Assembly (NCBI GenBank): GCA_021513715.1
Contig: CP084167.1
Location: 3,280,843-3,326,783, forward strand
DNA: 45,941 nt
Origin: Candidatus Heimdallarchaeum endolithica
GTDB taxonomy: Archaea > Asgardarchaeota > Heimdallarchaeia > Heimdallarchaeales > Heimdallarchaeaceae
Direction: 5' to 3'
The position numbers and the translations under genes were made by a program. Below, one piece after another: positions 26,151 to 36,527 of the stretch; positions within the stretch are counted from its first letter, which is position 1, and each line of letters begins with the position of its first letter. Under the pieces are notes generated by a model, which ran no database searches, was not told the origin of the DNA, and worked only from the letters and a program-made list of their open reading frames with translations.

Positions 26151-28888
26151 TTCAATCTCTCCAAGTCTAGTTCTTTTCCAATAGTGTCATTAATAACTGG
26201 AATACTTTTTCTTAGTTTTAAATAACTAATCAAACCTACAATACATGTGATAAATGAAATAATTAGTAGTTGCAAAGAAAAACTAACAAAACTATATGGA
26301 AATAAAGCTAAATTTACCTTTAAATAATTAAATGGTTGCAACTCTAATGTAAATAGATAAGTAAAAAACCATCCTAAACTATTTCCTATTAATATCAAAT
26401 AGTAAAAGAAAAGTAGCAAAGGCATTAATGAGATAAATATTCCTTTTTTGATTGAAACACCTCTAGCAAAGAATACGCTAAAATATCTTAATTGTTTTTG
26501 AGAGATTTCAATTGTATAACTAACTATTAAAATTAGTACTACTAGGCTAAATAGAATTAAATACGCGATTGTTTGAGAAAAACGAGTTAACAAATAACTA
26601 TAATCTCTTGGAATAAGGTGTGTAGAGTAATCAAGTATTTGTATGTCAAGATATTGTTCTTGGTTTATCCTCATTATCTCTTTTATTACCGTACTTTTAT
26701 CTAAAGTTTCTTTTAAGGTTAATATGGAAACTGTATCTTCAAAAAAGTTCTGTTGATTAAATGCTTTGTCATTTACAAGCATGAATCTAGGATAATATGT
26801 TGAGTCATCTCCTTGAAAATAATAAAAACTTAACCAAGAAAATAAAGGAATAGTGTCAACCACATCCGCAATTTCTTTTTTAGTCCAATCATCCCCTGTA
26901 AAATCATCATAGGTATAAAAAGCGAAAGTATCCCCTATTTCTTTTTCAATCTCCGAAGCTATGTCTTGTGATATTATTATTTTGTTTGTATTCTCATAAA
27001 TTTCTGTTAAAGATTTGTTTACATTTTTAGACCCCTCGTAATTTTCAGAAAATTTGTTTATTTTTACTAATTCCATGATTTTACTATTATTTATAGCAAA
27101 AATATCGATTTTTATATGCATGACATAAGTTCCAAGATCCGATTTTACTATCGATTCTGCCTCGTGATACGAGATTTCTATCGAATTTGAAACAAAATTC
27201 TTTAATGAATGTTGAACCATTTCATTGTTTAAAGCCGGATAGACAATTGTTAGGTCACCTAAATCATTAAATTCCTTGTTCTTTAATTGATATTTATTAT
27301 AGGAATCAATAATTGAGAGATAAGAGGATAAAATCAATATGAATATTATCAAAAGTTTTAACATTTTTTGATTTTTAACAATAATTTTCCTTGTAGCTTT
27401 TTTTGAATAAGTTATAACCTCCTCAATTTTGTTTAATACATTTATGGTCTGTGTTCCTATCCAATAAATTCTCTTTTTAGAAATAAAGAAACTTATTGTT
27501 ATAAAAAATAGGTAGAATAATCCCAATATCCAATAATTAACATATAATTCTATTCCAAACATAAATTCAAAAATGTAATAATAAAAAATGATGCTAATTG
27601 TTAAGGTTGGAATAAGTGATAATACAAGTTCCTTGAAAACAACATATATCATTCGCCTTAATTTTTTTAAAATATATTCAGAGTTATTTTTTTTATAAAT
27701 AAATTGCTTATTTTGTTCAACTTTTAAATTCCTTATTAAAAAAAGTATTTGCAAATTTATAATACAAAATTCAAAACCATATAAAGTTAAAGCAAAGCTT
27801 CTGAAAATCCATCTATAGTGCAGTAGGAAGGGATAAAAAATCATAACATGAGATAGAGCTAAAATAGATACAACAAAATATGTGTAAAAAAAATTCTTTA
27901 TTGATATCAATATTACTTCCTTGAAAAGTTTATATCTTTTTCCTCCTCTTAACCTAAACAATGCATATTTGTCTCTTTGTTTATTTATATAACTCTCTGA
28001 AGTAATTGAAATAAATAAAAACATTATCAGTGATGCTAATATAAAAAGAAGACCTAGTTGTAAAAGTTCAACAATTGTATATAATTCTTTATTATATTCT
28101 AATTTCTTTTTGAGAGTGTAATAGAAATCATTTTTCTTTCCTTCTACTTGAAAATGAACTTTTATTTCACTCTCTATAGAGTTAATATACTTTAACATTT
28201 CATCCACTTTTTGTGAATAAAGAATTCTTCTACTGAACTTAAATAAAAAATAATCTGTAAATTGAAAATTTTCTATTTTTCCTCTAAAAATAGTATCAAA
28301 AGTTTTGTCTGTTATTAGTATATACTTGTTATCCATGTTATTAAGAGGATAAGTTCTATAATCAATAATTGAGAGAAATTCTTTAGGAAAAATTGAATTT
28401 AAAAATGAATAACCTTTAATTGAGAGTGTGATATTAACAGAACCTTTACTTTTATTGATAAAGGAAAAATTAAGCTCGTTCGAAATAGGTATTAAATTTC
28501 TTAGTGACCTATCCAAAAATACTTCTCCATTGTTTAAAGTAAAATTATAATATTTTTGATAAATCTCTTGCTCTGCAGAAATCACAGTTAATTTCAGAGA
28601 TTTATTATTGTTAACTATAGTTGATGTTTTTAGAATTCCTATGTGGGTGTACTCGTCTAAAGGAAAAAGTTCCATTATTGTTTGCTTTTGAAACTGTTCA
28701 GTATATAAAAAAGAATCCGATTCTTTTTTAATTACAAAATCAGGAAATGAGTTTTGAATAATAGTATCAACACTTTCATAATAGTTTGCTACTTCTCCTG
28801 TAAATATTGTAAAGTAGCAAATAGTAGAAAAAATAAGAGGAAATAAAAGAAGAAGTATACACTCTTTTTTTCCTTTTTTCAAGATCAA
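26147..28888 (-). CDS. Large FtsX/MacB-type ABC permease (second system)
   Basis: A 913-residue membrane protein. One N-terminal helix (ILLLLFPLIFSTICYFTIF) is followed by an ectodomain of about 220 residues, a first membrane group starting near residue 270 (LLFILASLIMFLFISI) and including a cytoplasmic RDKYALFRLRGGKR segment typical of FtsX domains (compare REIGMLRALG), further helices, a second ectodomain (about 540-750) and a C-terminal FtsX-type group. The start is TTG with GGTGT just upstream. It ends overlapping the next permease by four bases (TTGA). With the ATPase at 21590 it would form an exporter; if the heterodimer partner is the IS-broken permease, the system is now probably inactive. 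Confidence 0.85.
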   Translation of the reverse strand: MILKKGKKECILLLLFPLIFSTICYFTIFTGEVANYYESVDTIIQNSFPDFVIKKESDSFLYTEQFQKQTIMELFPLDEYTHIGILKTSTIVNNNKSLKLTVISAEQEIYQKYYNFTLNNGEVFLDRSLRNLIPISNELNFSFINKSKGSVNITLSIKGYSFLNSIFPKEFLSIIDYRTYPLNNMDNKYILITDKTFDTIFRGKIENFQFTDYFLFKFSRRILYSQKVDEMLKYINSIESEIKVHFQVEGKKNDFYYTLKKKLEYNKELYTIVELLQLGLLFILASLIMFLFISITSESYINKQRDKYALFRLRGGKRYKLFKEVILISIKNFFYTYFVVSILALSHVMIFYPFLLHYRWIFRSFALTLYGFEFCIINLQILFLIRNLKVEQNKQFIYKKNNSEYILKKLRRMIYVVFKELVLSLIPTLTISIIFYYYIFEFMFGIELYVNYWILGLFYLFFITISFFISKKRIYWIGTQTINVLNKIEEVITYSKKATRKIIVKNQKMLKLLIIFILILSSYLSIIDSYNKYQLKNKEFNDLGDLTIVYPALNNEMVQHSLKNFVSNSIEISYHEAESIVKSDLGTYVMHIKIDIFAINNSKIMELVKINKFSENYEGSKNVNKSLTEIYENTNKIIISQDIASEIEKEIGDTFAFYTYDDFTGDDWTKKEIADVVDTIPLFSWLSFYYFQGDDSTYYPRFMLVNDKAFNQQNFFEDTVSILTLKETLDKSTVIKEIMRINQEQYLDIQILDYSTHLIPRDYSYLLTRFSQTIAYLILFSLVVLILIVSYTIEISQKQLRYFSVFFARGVSIKKGIFISLMPLLLFFYYLILIGNSLGWFFTYLFTLELQPFNYLKVNLALFPYSFVSFSLQLLIISFITCIVGLISYLKLRKSIPVINDTIGKELDLERLN

Positions 28889-28932
28889 TGACTACACCTT
28901 TAGATTACTTTGTTTTTAACTGTTGCCTATTA

Positions 28933-29517
28933 TTATGTTATATTGCTGTAATAATATCTTAAACTGACATCAATAGAGAGATTGTTGCCATAATAATCCC
29001 AAGCCCATCCTTCATAAGGTACAGAACGTGAACACCCGTAAATATCAAACGTTGCATATGTTCGATCATCTGGCCAACATACTAAAAAATATTCTTGAGT
29101 ATACCAACCGTAATATTTCTCATAATCAAATTGCATATTTGAATATTCAACAGTTCTTGGGCCAGAATTTTTAATGTATAGTTCACCTTCAAATAATAAG
29201 TCGTCTGCGCCTGGATCAGCATCCCATACCTCTATGAATAAGCTATCTCCTTCAAAATATTTATACAATTTTTTACTTATACCAATGTTTTCATATGTAC
29301 CTTCATTTTTATCACCAAAGTATTTTTCGTAGACTGTTATTCCAGCACTATTAATTATCTTAAACCAGATTTCTCCCTCCCCATTATCTCCCGTTTCTTC
29401 TAGCGTAAGTGTGTTGAAAGTTATCTCAACATCTACAACAATTGTAGATGAATTCACAAACACATTGTTTAATAGGCCTAATATTACTATTATTACAAAC
29501 GTGATTCTTTTTTTCAT
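28933..29517 (-). CDS. Exported C2-like domain protein
   Basis: A 194-residue exported protein. The open frame extends to 29580, but the ATG at 29517 follows GGTGAT and begins a standard signal peptide (MKKRITFVIIVILGLLNNVFV), so it is chosen. The mature part begins VDVEITFNTLTL and contains EVWDADPGADDLLFEGEL, which looks like the acidic calcium loop of a C2 domain, within a beta-rich protein of suitable size. The C-terminal 80 residues are aromatic-rich. It is 45 nt upstream of the second ABC operon, so it may be its first gene and an extracellular partner or substrate of the exporter. The C2 call is by eye. Confidence 0.6.
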   Translation of the reverse strand: MKKRITFVIIVILGLLNNVFVNSSTIVVDVEITFNTLTLEETGDNGEGEIWFKIINSAGITVYEKYFGDKNEGTYENIGISKKLYKYFEGDSLFIEVWDADPGADDLLFEGELYIKNSGPRTVEYSNMQFDYEKYYGWYTQEYFLVCWPDDRTYATFDIYGCSRSVPYEGWAWDYYGNNLSIDVSLRYYYSNIT

Positions 29518-29588
29518 TAAAGTATCACCTAATTTCAAAAAAAAACGTTTATTTAAACATTTGTATTTCGTCATTAACAACTATTCTC

Positions 29589-30509
29589 TTATTTAAAAAT
29601 CTTTTTTATATTATTTACTGATTTACATGCAATTAGTTCTCTTCTTATTTCTCTTCCTCCAGACTTATTTTTGGTTAAATCTAAAGCAAATCTTTTTATT
29701 AGTTCTAAGTCGGTTGTTATTTCATTGCAATCTTTGTACATCCTAATTGTATATTCTATAAATTTATCTAACAATTCTACTTTTTCTTCCCAAGAAGCAT
29801 TTTCTTTTCCCATAAAAATATAAGGTCTTCCTTTAGCCCATCTCCCTATTGCTACAGCATAAGCTCCTCTTTTCATATACTCTTCTATGTCTTCAAAAGA
29901 GAAAACATCACCATTTGCAATTATTGGCAAATCTGTGTTATTGGATATTTCATTTATTACTTCTAGATGTGCAGGAGTTGCAAAAGTTTCTGTTCCATAT
30001 CTAGTATGAATAATAATCCAAGGATTACTGTATTCTTCAGCTATCTTGACTATTTCAGGTAAAACATTTCTATTCCATCCTATTCTAACTTTGAGCGTTA
30101 TTGGCAAATTAGTTCCTTTTGAAAGACTGTTTACTAATTTTTCTACTAATTCAGGATGTCTTAGGAGTGCAGCTCCCATGTTTTGTTGGCTAATTTTCTT
30201 TTTAGAACAGCCTAAATTAATGTTGATGAACTTGAATTTAGTTTTATCTTCGATTTCTGAACCAACTTGTTCAAATTCTTTAGGCTCATCACCAAAAATT
30301 TGTATTCCTACGTTTTTTTCTTTTGAATCTGTATAAATCAATCTATATGTATTAAGGTTAAATTTCTTGCTGAAATGTGCAAGAAAAGATTTTATACTTA
30401 CCATTTCTGTAATTGTTATATTTGCGCCGTACTCAGTAGCTATTACCCTGAAAGGATATCGTGTATACTTAAAAAGAGGAGAAAGAATCAATGATCCCTT
30501 TTTAATCAT
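29589..30509 (-). CDS. dus: tRNA-dihydrouridine synthase family flavoenzyme
   Basis: A 306-residue FMN enzyme that reduces uridine in the tRNA D-loop using NADPH. It begins with a SPLFKYTRYPFR strand (usual APM.G.TD..FR), has the catalytic Cys in NINLGCSKKK followed by MGAALL, the FMN-phosphate and substrate residues in LKVRIGW, IIIHTRYG and IIANGDVFSFED, and GRWAKGRPYIF in place of the usual GRGA.GNPW.F. The Pro after the catalytic Cys found in most Dus enzymes is Ser here. The C-terminal helical tRNA-binding part is short. It ends close to pmbA (18 nt) and may be the last gene of the tldD-pmbA-dus operon. Confidence 0.85.
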   Translation of the reverse strand: MIKKGSLILSPLFKYTRYPFRVIATEYGANITITEMVSIKSFLAHFSKKFNLNTYRLIYTDSKEKNVGIQIFGDEPKEFEQVGSEIEDKTKFKFININLGCSKKKISQQNMGAALLRHPELVEKLVNSLSKGTNLPITLKVRIGWNRNVLPEIVKIAEEYSNPWIIIHTRYGTETFATPAHLEVINEISNNTDLPIIANGDVFSFEDIEEYMKRGAYAVAIGRWAKGRPYIFMGKENASWEEKVELLDKFIEYTIRMYKDCNEITTDLELIKRFALDLTKNKSGGREIRRELIACKSVNNIKKIFK

Positions 30510-30527
30510 TGATTAACCATCCTTTTA

Positions 30528-31874
30528 TTATTTTCCGCCGCTAACTTTGAGATTTTCAATCAACATCCAAGGAGCGATGTGTCCTTTTCTATTTTCAGTT
30601 TCTTTTGAGAAATAAGTTATACTGTTAAGTAATTCATAGATATTTCCGCCAATTACTGCGTTTTTAACAGGGTGGACAATTTCTCCATCTTTTACATAAA
30701 ATCCTTGATTTATTTGAGAAGAAATTGTTGGACTATCTCCACTTGGATGAATGCTTGAGCCTAGTAAGAAAATTCCCTCTTTCAGCTCTTCGAGGAGAGA
30801 ATCTTTACTTGTCTCTCCTTCTTTTATTTGTAGTGCATAAACAGAAGGAACTGGTCTTGAAGAGAAAGTTCCTCTTGATGCATGTCCTGTATTTTCTAAT
30901 CCTACAAGAGGAGCAGTGTAAGAGTCTGTCACATATGTTTGCAATATTCCATCTTTGACAAGAACTGTTTTTTCTTTTGGAACTACTCCTTCATCATCAA
31001 ATTTTGCAGAGTTTATTCCTCCAGGATAGAACGGGTCGTCAATAATTGTTAGTTTTTCAGTTGCAATCTTATCTCCTATTTTGTCTATAAAGAAAGATGT
31101 TTTGTTAATAACATTAAATGCATTTACTCCTTGTGAAACTATAGAACTTAGAGTTCCATAAGTACTTTCTGGGTCTAAAAATATAGGTAGTGTTTTGGTT
31201 TCTATTTTCTTTGCACCAAGCATTTTCTTTGCTCTTATTCCAGCTTCTTTACCTATTTTTATGTAATCAAATTGCTTAAGTGTATTAGAACTATCGTAGT
31301 AGTAAGCAACACCTATATCCTCTTCTTTTTCTATTTTTACAGAAAGATATCCTGAAATAGAAGTGGATTTGCACCATCTTTCAATTCCTTGAGAGTTTAA
31401 AATGATTCTCTCTAATTTGCCTAACCCGTAGTTTCCTCCGATAATAACATCTTTTTCTATTTTTCCTTCTTCAACAGATTGAAGCATCAAATCTGTGAAT
31501 TCTTCAACTGAAAGATTTTCTACAGCTTCATCGTATAAATCATCAATGTCTGGTATTGGCCTGTCATCTGAAGGGAGAGATTGAAACTTAGGATCAGGTT
31601 GACTAATTTTTGATAAAGAAAAAGCGTTTTTAACAGTTTTTTCAATGTTTTCTTTTGTGAATATGGTTGTTGAACTCATACCAACAGCTTTGTTTTTGAA
31701 TATCCTAACACCTATTCCAGAGCCAGAAGTTTCAGAAAATCGAGATATAGCTGTTTTTTCTAGTTGAACCGTTCTGCTAAAACCTTTCACTGCATATATC
31801 TCAATTTCTTCTGCTCCTAAATTAAGTCCATAATCAAGAGCATGTTTTGCTAAATCAAAAAATTCGTTATCCAT
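30528..31874 (-). CDS. pmbA: TldE/PmbA-family metalloprotease subunit
   Basis: A 448-residue partner of TldD. In the characterised bacterial TldD/TldE heterodimer, TldD carries the metal site and TldE (PmbA) helps form a tunnel that degrades unfolded peptides and matures some RiPPs. This protein lacks an HExxxH motif, as expected for the E subunit, and has the family features SGSGIGVRIFKN, GHASRGTFSSRP, GFYVKDGEIVHPV and NAVIGGNIYELLNSI. The frame could open at a TTG at 31892, but the ATG at 31874 is preceded by GGAGG at the proper distance and lies 1 nt after the tldD stop, giving tight coupling. Confidence 0.92.
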   Translation of the reverse strand: MDNEFFDLAKHALDYGLNLGAEEIEIYAVKGFSRTVQLEKTAISRFSETSGSGIGVRIFKNKAVGMSSTTIFTKENIEKTVKNAFSLSKISQPDPKFQSLPSDDRPIPDIDDLYDEAVENLSVEEFTDLMLQSVEEGKIEKDVIIGGNYGLGKLERIILNSQGIERWCKSTSISGYLSVKIEKEEDIGVAYYYDSSNTLKQFDYIKIGKEAGIRAKKMLGAKKIETKTLPIFLDPESTYGTLSSIVSQGVNAFNVINKTSFFIDKIGDKIATEKLTIIDDPFYPGGINSAKFDDEGVVPKEKTVLVKDGILQTYVTDSYTAPLVGLENTGHASRGTFSSRPVPSVYALQIKEGETSKDSLLEELKEGIFLLGSSIHPSGDSPTISSQINQGFYVKDGEIVHPVKNAVIGGNIYELLNSITYFSKETENRKGHIAPWMLIENLKVSGGK

Positions 31875-31875
31875 T

Positions 31876-33273
31876 TTATTTTCCTCCAACAACTAGGTTA
31901 GAAACACCAATATTAGGTCCTCCACCTGTTACAGGAACCCACTGCCCTCCTTTTCCACAAGTACCAAGAAAAGCTGGCTTCCAATTTTTGCTTATTCCAT
32001 ATGCATTATTTAATACTTCTAAAGTCATTCCAGACATGCCTACATTGCCAAAAAGTTCTCCAATCTCTCCATTTTCTATGATGTATCCATATTGACAAGT
32101 AAAGTAAAACTGACCTTTAGTTGGATGAACATATCCTCCATATGAATTCTTGAGGTATACCCCTTCTTTCGTCATCTCTGCTATTTCTTCTAAAGAAAGG
32201 TCTCCAGAATCGACATATGTATTTGCCATTCTAGGAATTGGTATAGAGTTAAAATCTTGAGCTCTTCCAGCTCCATTGGGTTTCATCTCCATCATTGTCG
32301 CTGTTTCTAATGTCTGGAAGTATTCTTTTAAGACACCTTTTTCCACAATTGTTCTTTTTTCTGATTTTGTTCCTTCTGAATCAAATACAAAAGAACCTCT
32401 TAGCTTTGGAATTGTGGGGTCATCATAAACACTTATTCCTTCAACACCTATTTTTTCACCTATTTTTCCTTCTAATACAGAGTTTTTAGCAAATACTCCA
32501 TCAGCTTCAGCTGCATGACCAAAAGCTTCGTGAATAAATACTCCCACCAAAGATTCATCCATAATGACATTCATTTTACCACTTGGAGGACTGCGAGTAT
32601 CAAGTAACTTTTCTGCTTGTTCTGCACTTTTTCTTCCTTCTTCTTCAGGGTCCCAAGACTCGAGTAGTTCCCATCCTCCTGTTCCACCAATACTATCAAA
32701 AACACTTTGCATTTTTTCTCCTCGACGGGCTACAACATCTTTCATTAACCTTATAACATGATATTCGTTTTCGACGTTAGTTCCTTTATTATTTACTATA
32801 TATTCTATTTTATGCATTTCTTGGTAAGTTGAAGAAGCTTGGGCTATATTGTCAGAAAACTCTCTAGCAGATTTTTCTATTATCTTTATTTTTTCAAGTT
32901 TTAGCTCCTTATCTAGTTCTCTAGGGTCAATCTTAATCTCTGTTGCTCCTTTTCCTTCAAAGACCCATTTATCTGAGATTCTACGTTCTTCTTTAGCGTA
33001 TTTAGAAGCGATTCTTGCCATGCTGATGGCTTTTTTAACACTTTTTAATATGTCTTCAGTTTCTAATGATACTGTTGTAGTAAATCCCCAAGCATTATCA
33101 ACTAAAGCTCGAATGGCGATTCCTCCTGAGGTACGATTGGAGATAGTATCAAATCTACCATTACGTACTGAAAAAGTCTCACTTTCACTCTGGGCATATC
33201 TAATATCTAGAAAATCTTTGCTTGAAAGCTCAACTTTATTTATTATTGTGCTTAATTTATCTAACATAATCAT
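31876..33273 (-). CDS. tldD: TldD-family zinc metalloprotease
   Basis: A 465-residue catalytic subunit of the TldD/TldE protease. The metal motif HEAFGHAAEAD (HExxxH) is in the middle, and other family segments are present: SGGIAIRALVDNAWGF near the N-terminus, GVEGISVYDDPTIPKLRGSF, FDSEGTKSEK, ARAQDFNSIPIPRM-type MANTYVDSGD, and the C-terminal GTCGKGGQWVPVTGGGPN. ATG codons at 33273 and 33267 are both possible starts. It is the first gene of a minus-strand operon with pmbA and probably dus. The natural substrate in archaea is unknown; no RiPP precursor is evident nearby. Confidence 0.93.
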   Translation of the reverse strand: MIMLDKLSTIINKVELSSKDFLDIRYAQSESETFSVRNGRFDTISNRTSGGIAIRALVDNAWGFTTTVSLETEDILKSVKKAISMARIASKYAKEERRISDKWVFEGKGATEIKIDPRELDKELKLEKIKIIEKSAREFSDNIAQASSTYQEMHKIEYIVNNKGTNVENEYHVIRLMKDVVARRGEKMQSVFDSIGGTGGWELLESWDPEEEGRKSAEQAEKLLDTRSPPSGKMNVIMDESLVGVFIHEAFGHAAEADGVFAKNSVLEGKIGEKIGVEGISVYDDPTIPKLRGSFVFDSEGTKSEKRTIVEKGVLKEYFQTLETATMMEMKPNGAGRAQDFNSIPIPRMANTYVDSGDLSLEEIAEMTKEGVYLKNSYGGYVHPTKGQFYFTCQYGYIIENGEIGELFGNVGMSGMTLEVLNNAYGISKNWKPAFLGTCGKGGQWVPVTGGGPNIGVSNLVVGGK

Positions 33274-33422
33274 AGTCAAAGAAAAAAAAAGGATTAAAAA
33301 TGTATTTATATCTCGATTTTGAAAATGTTTGAGTTTAATTCGTATTTAGCAATTATTTCTAAAAAAAGAATTTTTAGACTATCCAAAAAATAATAAAGAA
33401 AGAAGATTCTTATCAAATAGGA

Positions 33423-34274
33423 ATGATTCATTTAGTAGCTTTTCAGAATCTTGATAGTGGTATAGGCTATCCTATTTACAACGATGATACAATAAATGTC
33501 AGTTTAGAATTAATCTTTCCCATGATTAGTGCTTTGAACAATTTTGTAGAAGAGTGTACAAAAGATGAACGAGGATTAGTTAACGCTGCTTTAGAAGATG
33601 TTAAGATTTTTTTGTATGCCCCTGAAGGAGAAGAAAACCCACTGAGATATGTTTTTTTTACAGATATATTCGATGATAATCTCTATTTAAGTTATAAAGC
33701 TGTAGAAATACACAAACATCTTTCTCCTTATATAAAATATGATTATTTTTCAATACCTGAGGAAAAAGCAAAGAAAATTACAGAAATTATCACCTTTACA
33801 CATGAGTTTCCTAGAAAAGAATTATCCGATTTCTTTTTGAGTGAGATTGAGAATAAGATAAAGAGTTATGAGAAAAATAACGAAGTCTTCTTTGGAGATC
33901 TCTTTATTGGAGATTTGGACCAAGGGGTTGTTTTTTCTTTTTTTGAGAATGAAGAAATTAAAGAGAAACCAAGTAAAGAGTTATTTTCGGAATTAATTCA
34001 AACTTTCACCTTTCTTGAAAACGATTTATGGGCAAATTCTTCTATTAACGAAATAGAACGAAATAAGCTTTCTAAATATGTAGAAAACCCTGATATGTTC
34101 AGAGAAGGCTGGTTTTTTTCTCAACTTGCTAGTGATAATAAGAGCGATTTTTGGTTAGTAAGTTATTTTGTCTTCCGGACTGATGTGGAACAAGAAATAA
34201 AGGAGTTCTTATATTCTTTATCAGAAAAAGTTACTTCTATTATTTCTCCTTTTGTGACCAAAAGGAAATTCTGA
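33423..34274 (+). CDS. Unknown protein, possibly two longin/roadblock-like halves
   Basis: A 283-residue soluble protein with no signal or membrane segment. Two halves each begin with strands and a small turn reminiscent of longin or roadblock domains: IHLVAFQNLDSGIGYPI at residues 2-18 and FFGDLFIGDLDQGVVFSFF near 155-175, each followed by an amphipathic helix and further strands (RYVFFTDIFDDNLYLSYKA in the first, FWLVSYFVF in the second). Such folds regulate small GTPases in Asgard archaea and eukaryotes. This is fold-level guesswork; no sequence motif is diagnostic. It is divergent from tldD and upstream of lonB. Confidence 0.5.
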   Translation: MIHLVAFQNLDSGIGYPIYNDDTINVSLELIFPMISALNNFVEECTKDERGLVNAALEDVKIFLYAPEGEENPLRYVFFTDIFDDNLYLSYKAVEIHKHLSPYIKYDYFSIPEEKAKKITEIITFTHEFPRKELSDFFLSEIENKIKSYEKNNEVFFGDLFIGDLDQGVVFSFFENEEIKEKPSKELFSELIQTFTFLENDLWANSSINEIERNKLSKYVENPDMFREGWFFSQLASDNKSDFWLVSYFVFRTDVEQEIKEFLYSLSEKVTSIISPFVTKRKF

Positions 34275-34400
34275 AAGAATTTTTTATTCTAATTCTTTTT
34301 TTGTTCAAAAATAAAATGCTGTAAAACAATTATCTTTATTAATTCATATAATTAGAGTGAATTATAGAGATAAAGGCAATATTATTTTAAGTGAAGGATA

Positions 34401-36527
34401 ATGACTAGAGACAGAAAAGAGACCGACATTACTAAATTCAATAATGATGATACAAAAAATAGAAGTGGAAAGGAGCAAGTATTAGAAAAAGAAGAACCTC
34501 TTTTAGATATTTCATTCAATGATACTTCAGAAATTTCTGTTCCTCCGAGACTAATTGATCAAGTGATTGGTCAAGATGAAGCTGTTGAAATAATAAAAAA
34601 GGCTGCTTTGCAAAAAAGGCATATTATGCTCATTGGAGATCCTGGAACAGGAAAGAGTATGTTAGGTCAAGCAATGGCAGAACTTTTACCTAAAGAAGAT
34701 CTTGTAGATATTCTCTGTTTACCTAATCCTAAATATCCTAATCAACCTAGAATTGCTACCCTTCCAGCAGGACATGGAACAAGAAAAGTTCAAATGGATA
34801 CTGAGTTGGCAAGAAAAAAAGGTAACAAAAGGTTTGTCGTTTCTTTAATTATTTTAATCGCAATAATTGGTTACGCTATTATTGCTACATCTTCTAGACC
34901 AGATTTACAACCTCAAACTCTTTTAATGGCAATGTTTGTAGGGTTCTTCATATTCTTCATGCTAAATCAATCAAGATCAAGACCAGAAGCACTAATACCA
35001 AAATTACTAGTGGATAATAGTAATAGTAAAAGAGCACCATTCAATGATGCAACAGGAAGCCACGCAGGAGCACTTCTTGGTGATGTACGTCACGATCCTT
35101 TTCAATCTTTCTTTTATACAAATAACTTATTGTTGAAATATTCAAATAAATCGTTATATAAATCCTTTTCTGAGTTGGTGGATAAATTATTTATTGAAGA
35201 AGGTAGAATAGTTGAAAAAGATAAAAAAAGAAACTACGAGGCTGTGATATTAAAAAGAGGAGAACTAAAAGTACTATCAGATAATAATGGTAAACTTTCG
35301 TTTGTTAATGTTTTATCTGTAAACAGATATGATTATGATGGAAATTTAATCAAAATAACTACAGAGTGTGGAAAATCTATTATTACTACTCCAGAGCACA
35401 AGATAGCGATTATTGATGAAAATCAGGGGATTAAATATATTAAAGCTATAGATATTACTATGGACAATAAATTACTTTCAACTGATTCAGTTATTTTGGA
35501 TGAAGAAGATATAATTAAGACATATCCAAAGAAACATCAAAAACAAGCTTTCTTATATAAACGTTATTTAGAAGTTAAAGAGCAACATCCTGATTGGGGT
35601 TATAAAAAAATAAGTTTATCTCTTTCACAAAAAGAGAGTAAATGCAGATGGTGGCATAATGGAAAGCATTTACCAATCGCTATTAAAGCAGTAAATATGT
35701 TAAAAGAAAAAGGATTAATTCCATTGACATTACAAAATCCTAAATTACCTGTTATTAGTCGGGTTATAGGTAGCTTATTTGGTGATGGCGGAATATTCAC
35801 AAATTTAAATGCAATATTTTTGTCTAGTAAAGAATTGGATTCAGTGAAAGAATTTGGAAAAGATTTAGCATGCATTTTTGGTGAAAATATTAGTCAAAAC
35901 TCTAGAATTATTGAAGGAGGAGAAAAAGGTCATTCTTGGTGCTATCAGAACACTAATCGTTCAGTTATTCGCTTTTTCATGGCTTTAGGAGCACCAATAG
36001 GAAATAAAACAAAACTTGAATTTCATATTCCTGCTTGGATATACTCCAATGAAGATTTACAAGATGAGTTTTTTGGATCTTATTTAGGTGGAGAGCTAGG
36101 TGTCCCAATAGTTCATAAGAAAGGACGATTTCTAAACACACTAGATGTTGGGATCACAGCCGATGAACATACTTTTAATAATAGATACATGTTTTTGGAA
36201 GCAGTTCGAGATTATTTAAATTCAAAAGGAATAAAAACCAATTCTATATCAAAAAGAAGTATAAAGGAAAATAAGTATCTTGTTCGACTTTTGATTTCGA
36301 CTAAATATGAAAATCTTATGCAATTTACTAAAAATGTAAAATTAAAATATTGTATGTATAAAACAGAAAAATTACTGAATACACTTGATGAGTTTACTTC
36401 AATTAAATACAATCGTTACAAAGAGCTTACTGAAAGTGATATTGGAGCTGAAAGAGCAATGCAATTACTTAACTTATCTCCACGAGCTTTATACTATATT
36501 ATCTCTCAAATGGAGGAGAAGGCATAA
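34401..36527 (+). CDS. lonB: LonB N-terminal part fused to intein N-half with homing endonuclease
   Basis: A 708-residue protein in two parts. Residues 1-235 are the N-extein: start of the AAA+ domain with [12 protein letters not shown] and Walker A GDPGTGKS (about 79-86), then the LonB-specific insert with two membrane helices ([16 protein letters not shown] and [15 protein letters not shown]) that anchor the protease, ending GDVRHDPFQ. Residue 236 (Ser) begins the intein: splicing block B is in [11 protein letters not shown], a helix-turn-helix-like stretch ([14 protein letters not shown]) follows, and then a LAGLIDADG-type endonuclease ([11 protein letters not shown] and [11 protein letters not shown]). 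The frame stops at TAA in the overlapping TAATG. Walker B and the protease domain are absent here and lie in the next frame. Confidence 0.88.
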   Translation: MTRDRKETDITKFNNDDTKNRSGKEQVLEKEEPLLDISFNDTSEISVPPRLIDQVIGQDEAVEIIKKAALQKRHIMLIGDPGTGKSMLGQAMAELLPKEDLVDILCLPNPKYPNQPRIATLPAGHGTRKVQMDTELARKKGNKRFVVSLIILIAIIGYAIIATSSRPDLQPQTLLMAMFVGFFIFFMLNQSRSRPEALIPKLLVDNSNSKRAPFNDATGSHAGALLGDVRHDPFQSFFYTNNLLLKYSNKSLYKSFSELVDKLFIEEGRIVEKDKKRNYEAVILKRGELKVLSDNNGKLSFVNVLSVNRYDYDGNLIKITTECGKSIITTPEHKIAIIDENQGIKYIKAIDITMDNKLLSTDSVILDEEDIIKTYPKKHQKQAFLYKRYLEVKEQHPDWGYKKISLSLSQKESKCRWWHNGKHLPIAIKAVNMLKEKGLIPLTLQNPKLPVISRVIGSLFGDGGIFTNLNAIFLSSKELDSVKEFGKDLACIFGENISQNSRIIEGGEKGHSWCYQNTNRSVIRFFMALGAPIGNKTKLEFHIPAWIYSNEDLQDEFFGSYLGGELGVPIVHKKGRFLNTLDVGITADEHTFNNRYMFLEAVRDYLNSKGIKTNSISKRSIKENKYLVRLLISTKYENLMQFTKNVKLKYCMYKTEKLLNTLDEFTSIKYNRYKELTESDIGAERAMQLLNLSPRALYYIISQMEEKA

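Noticed and set aside
31847..33322. Several open frames on the plus strand opposite tldD
   Set aside because: They are antisense to a strongly conserved metalloprotease, have no ribosome-binding sites and encode Ser/Leu/Phe-rich low-complexity proteins.
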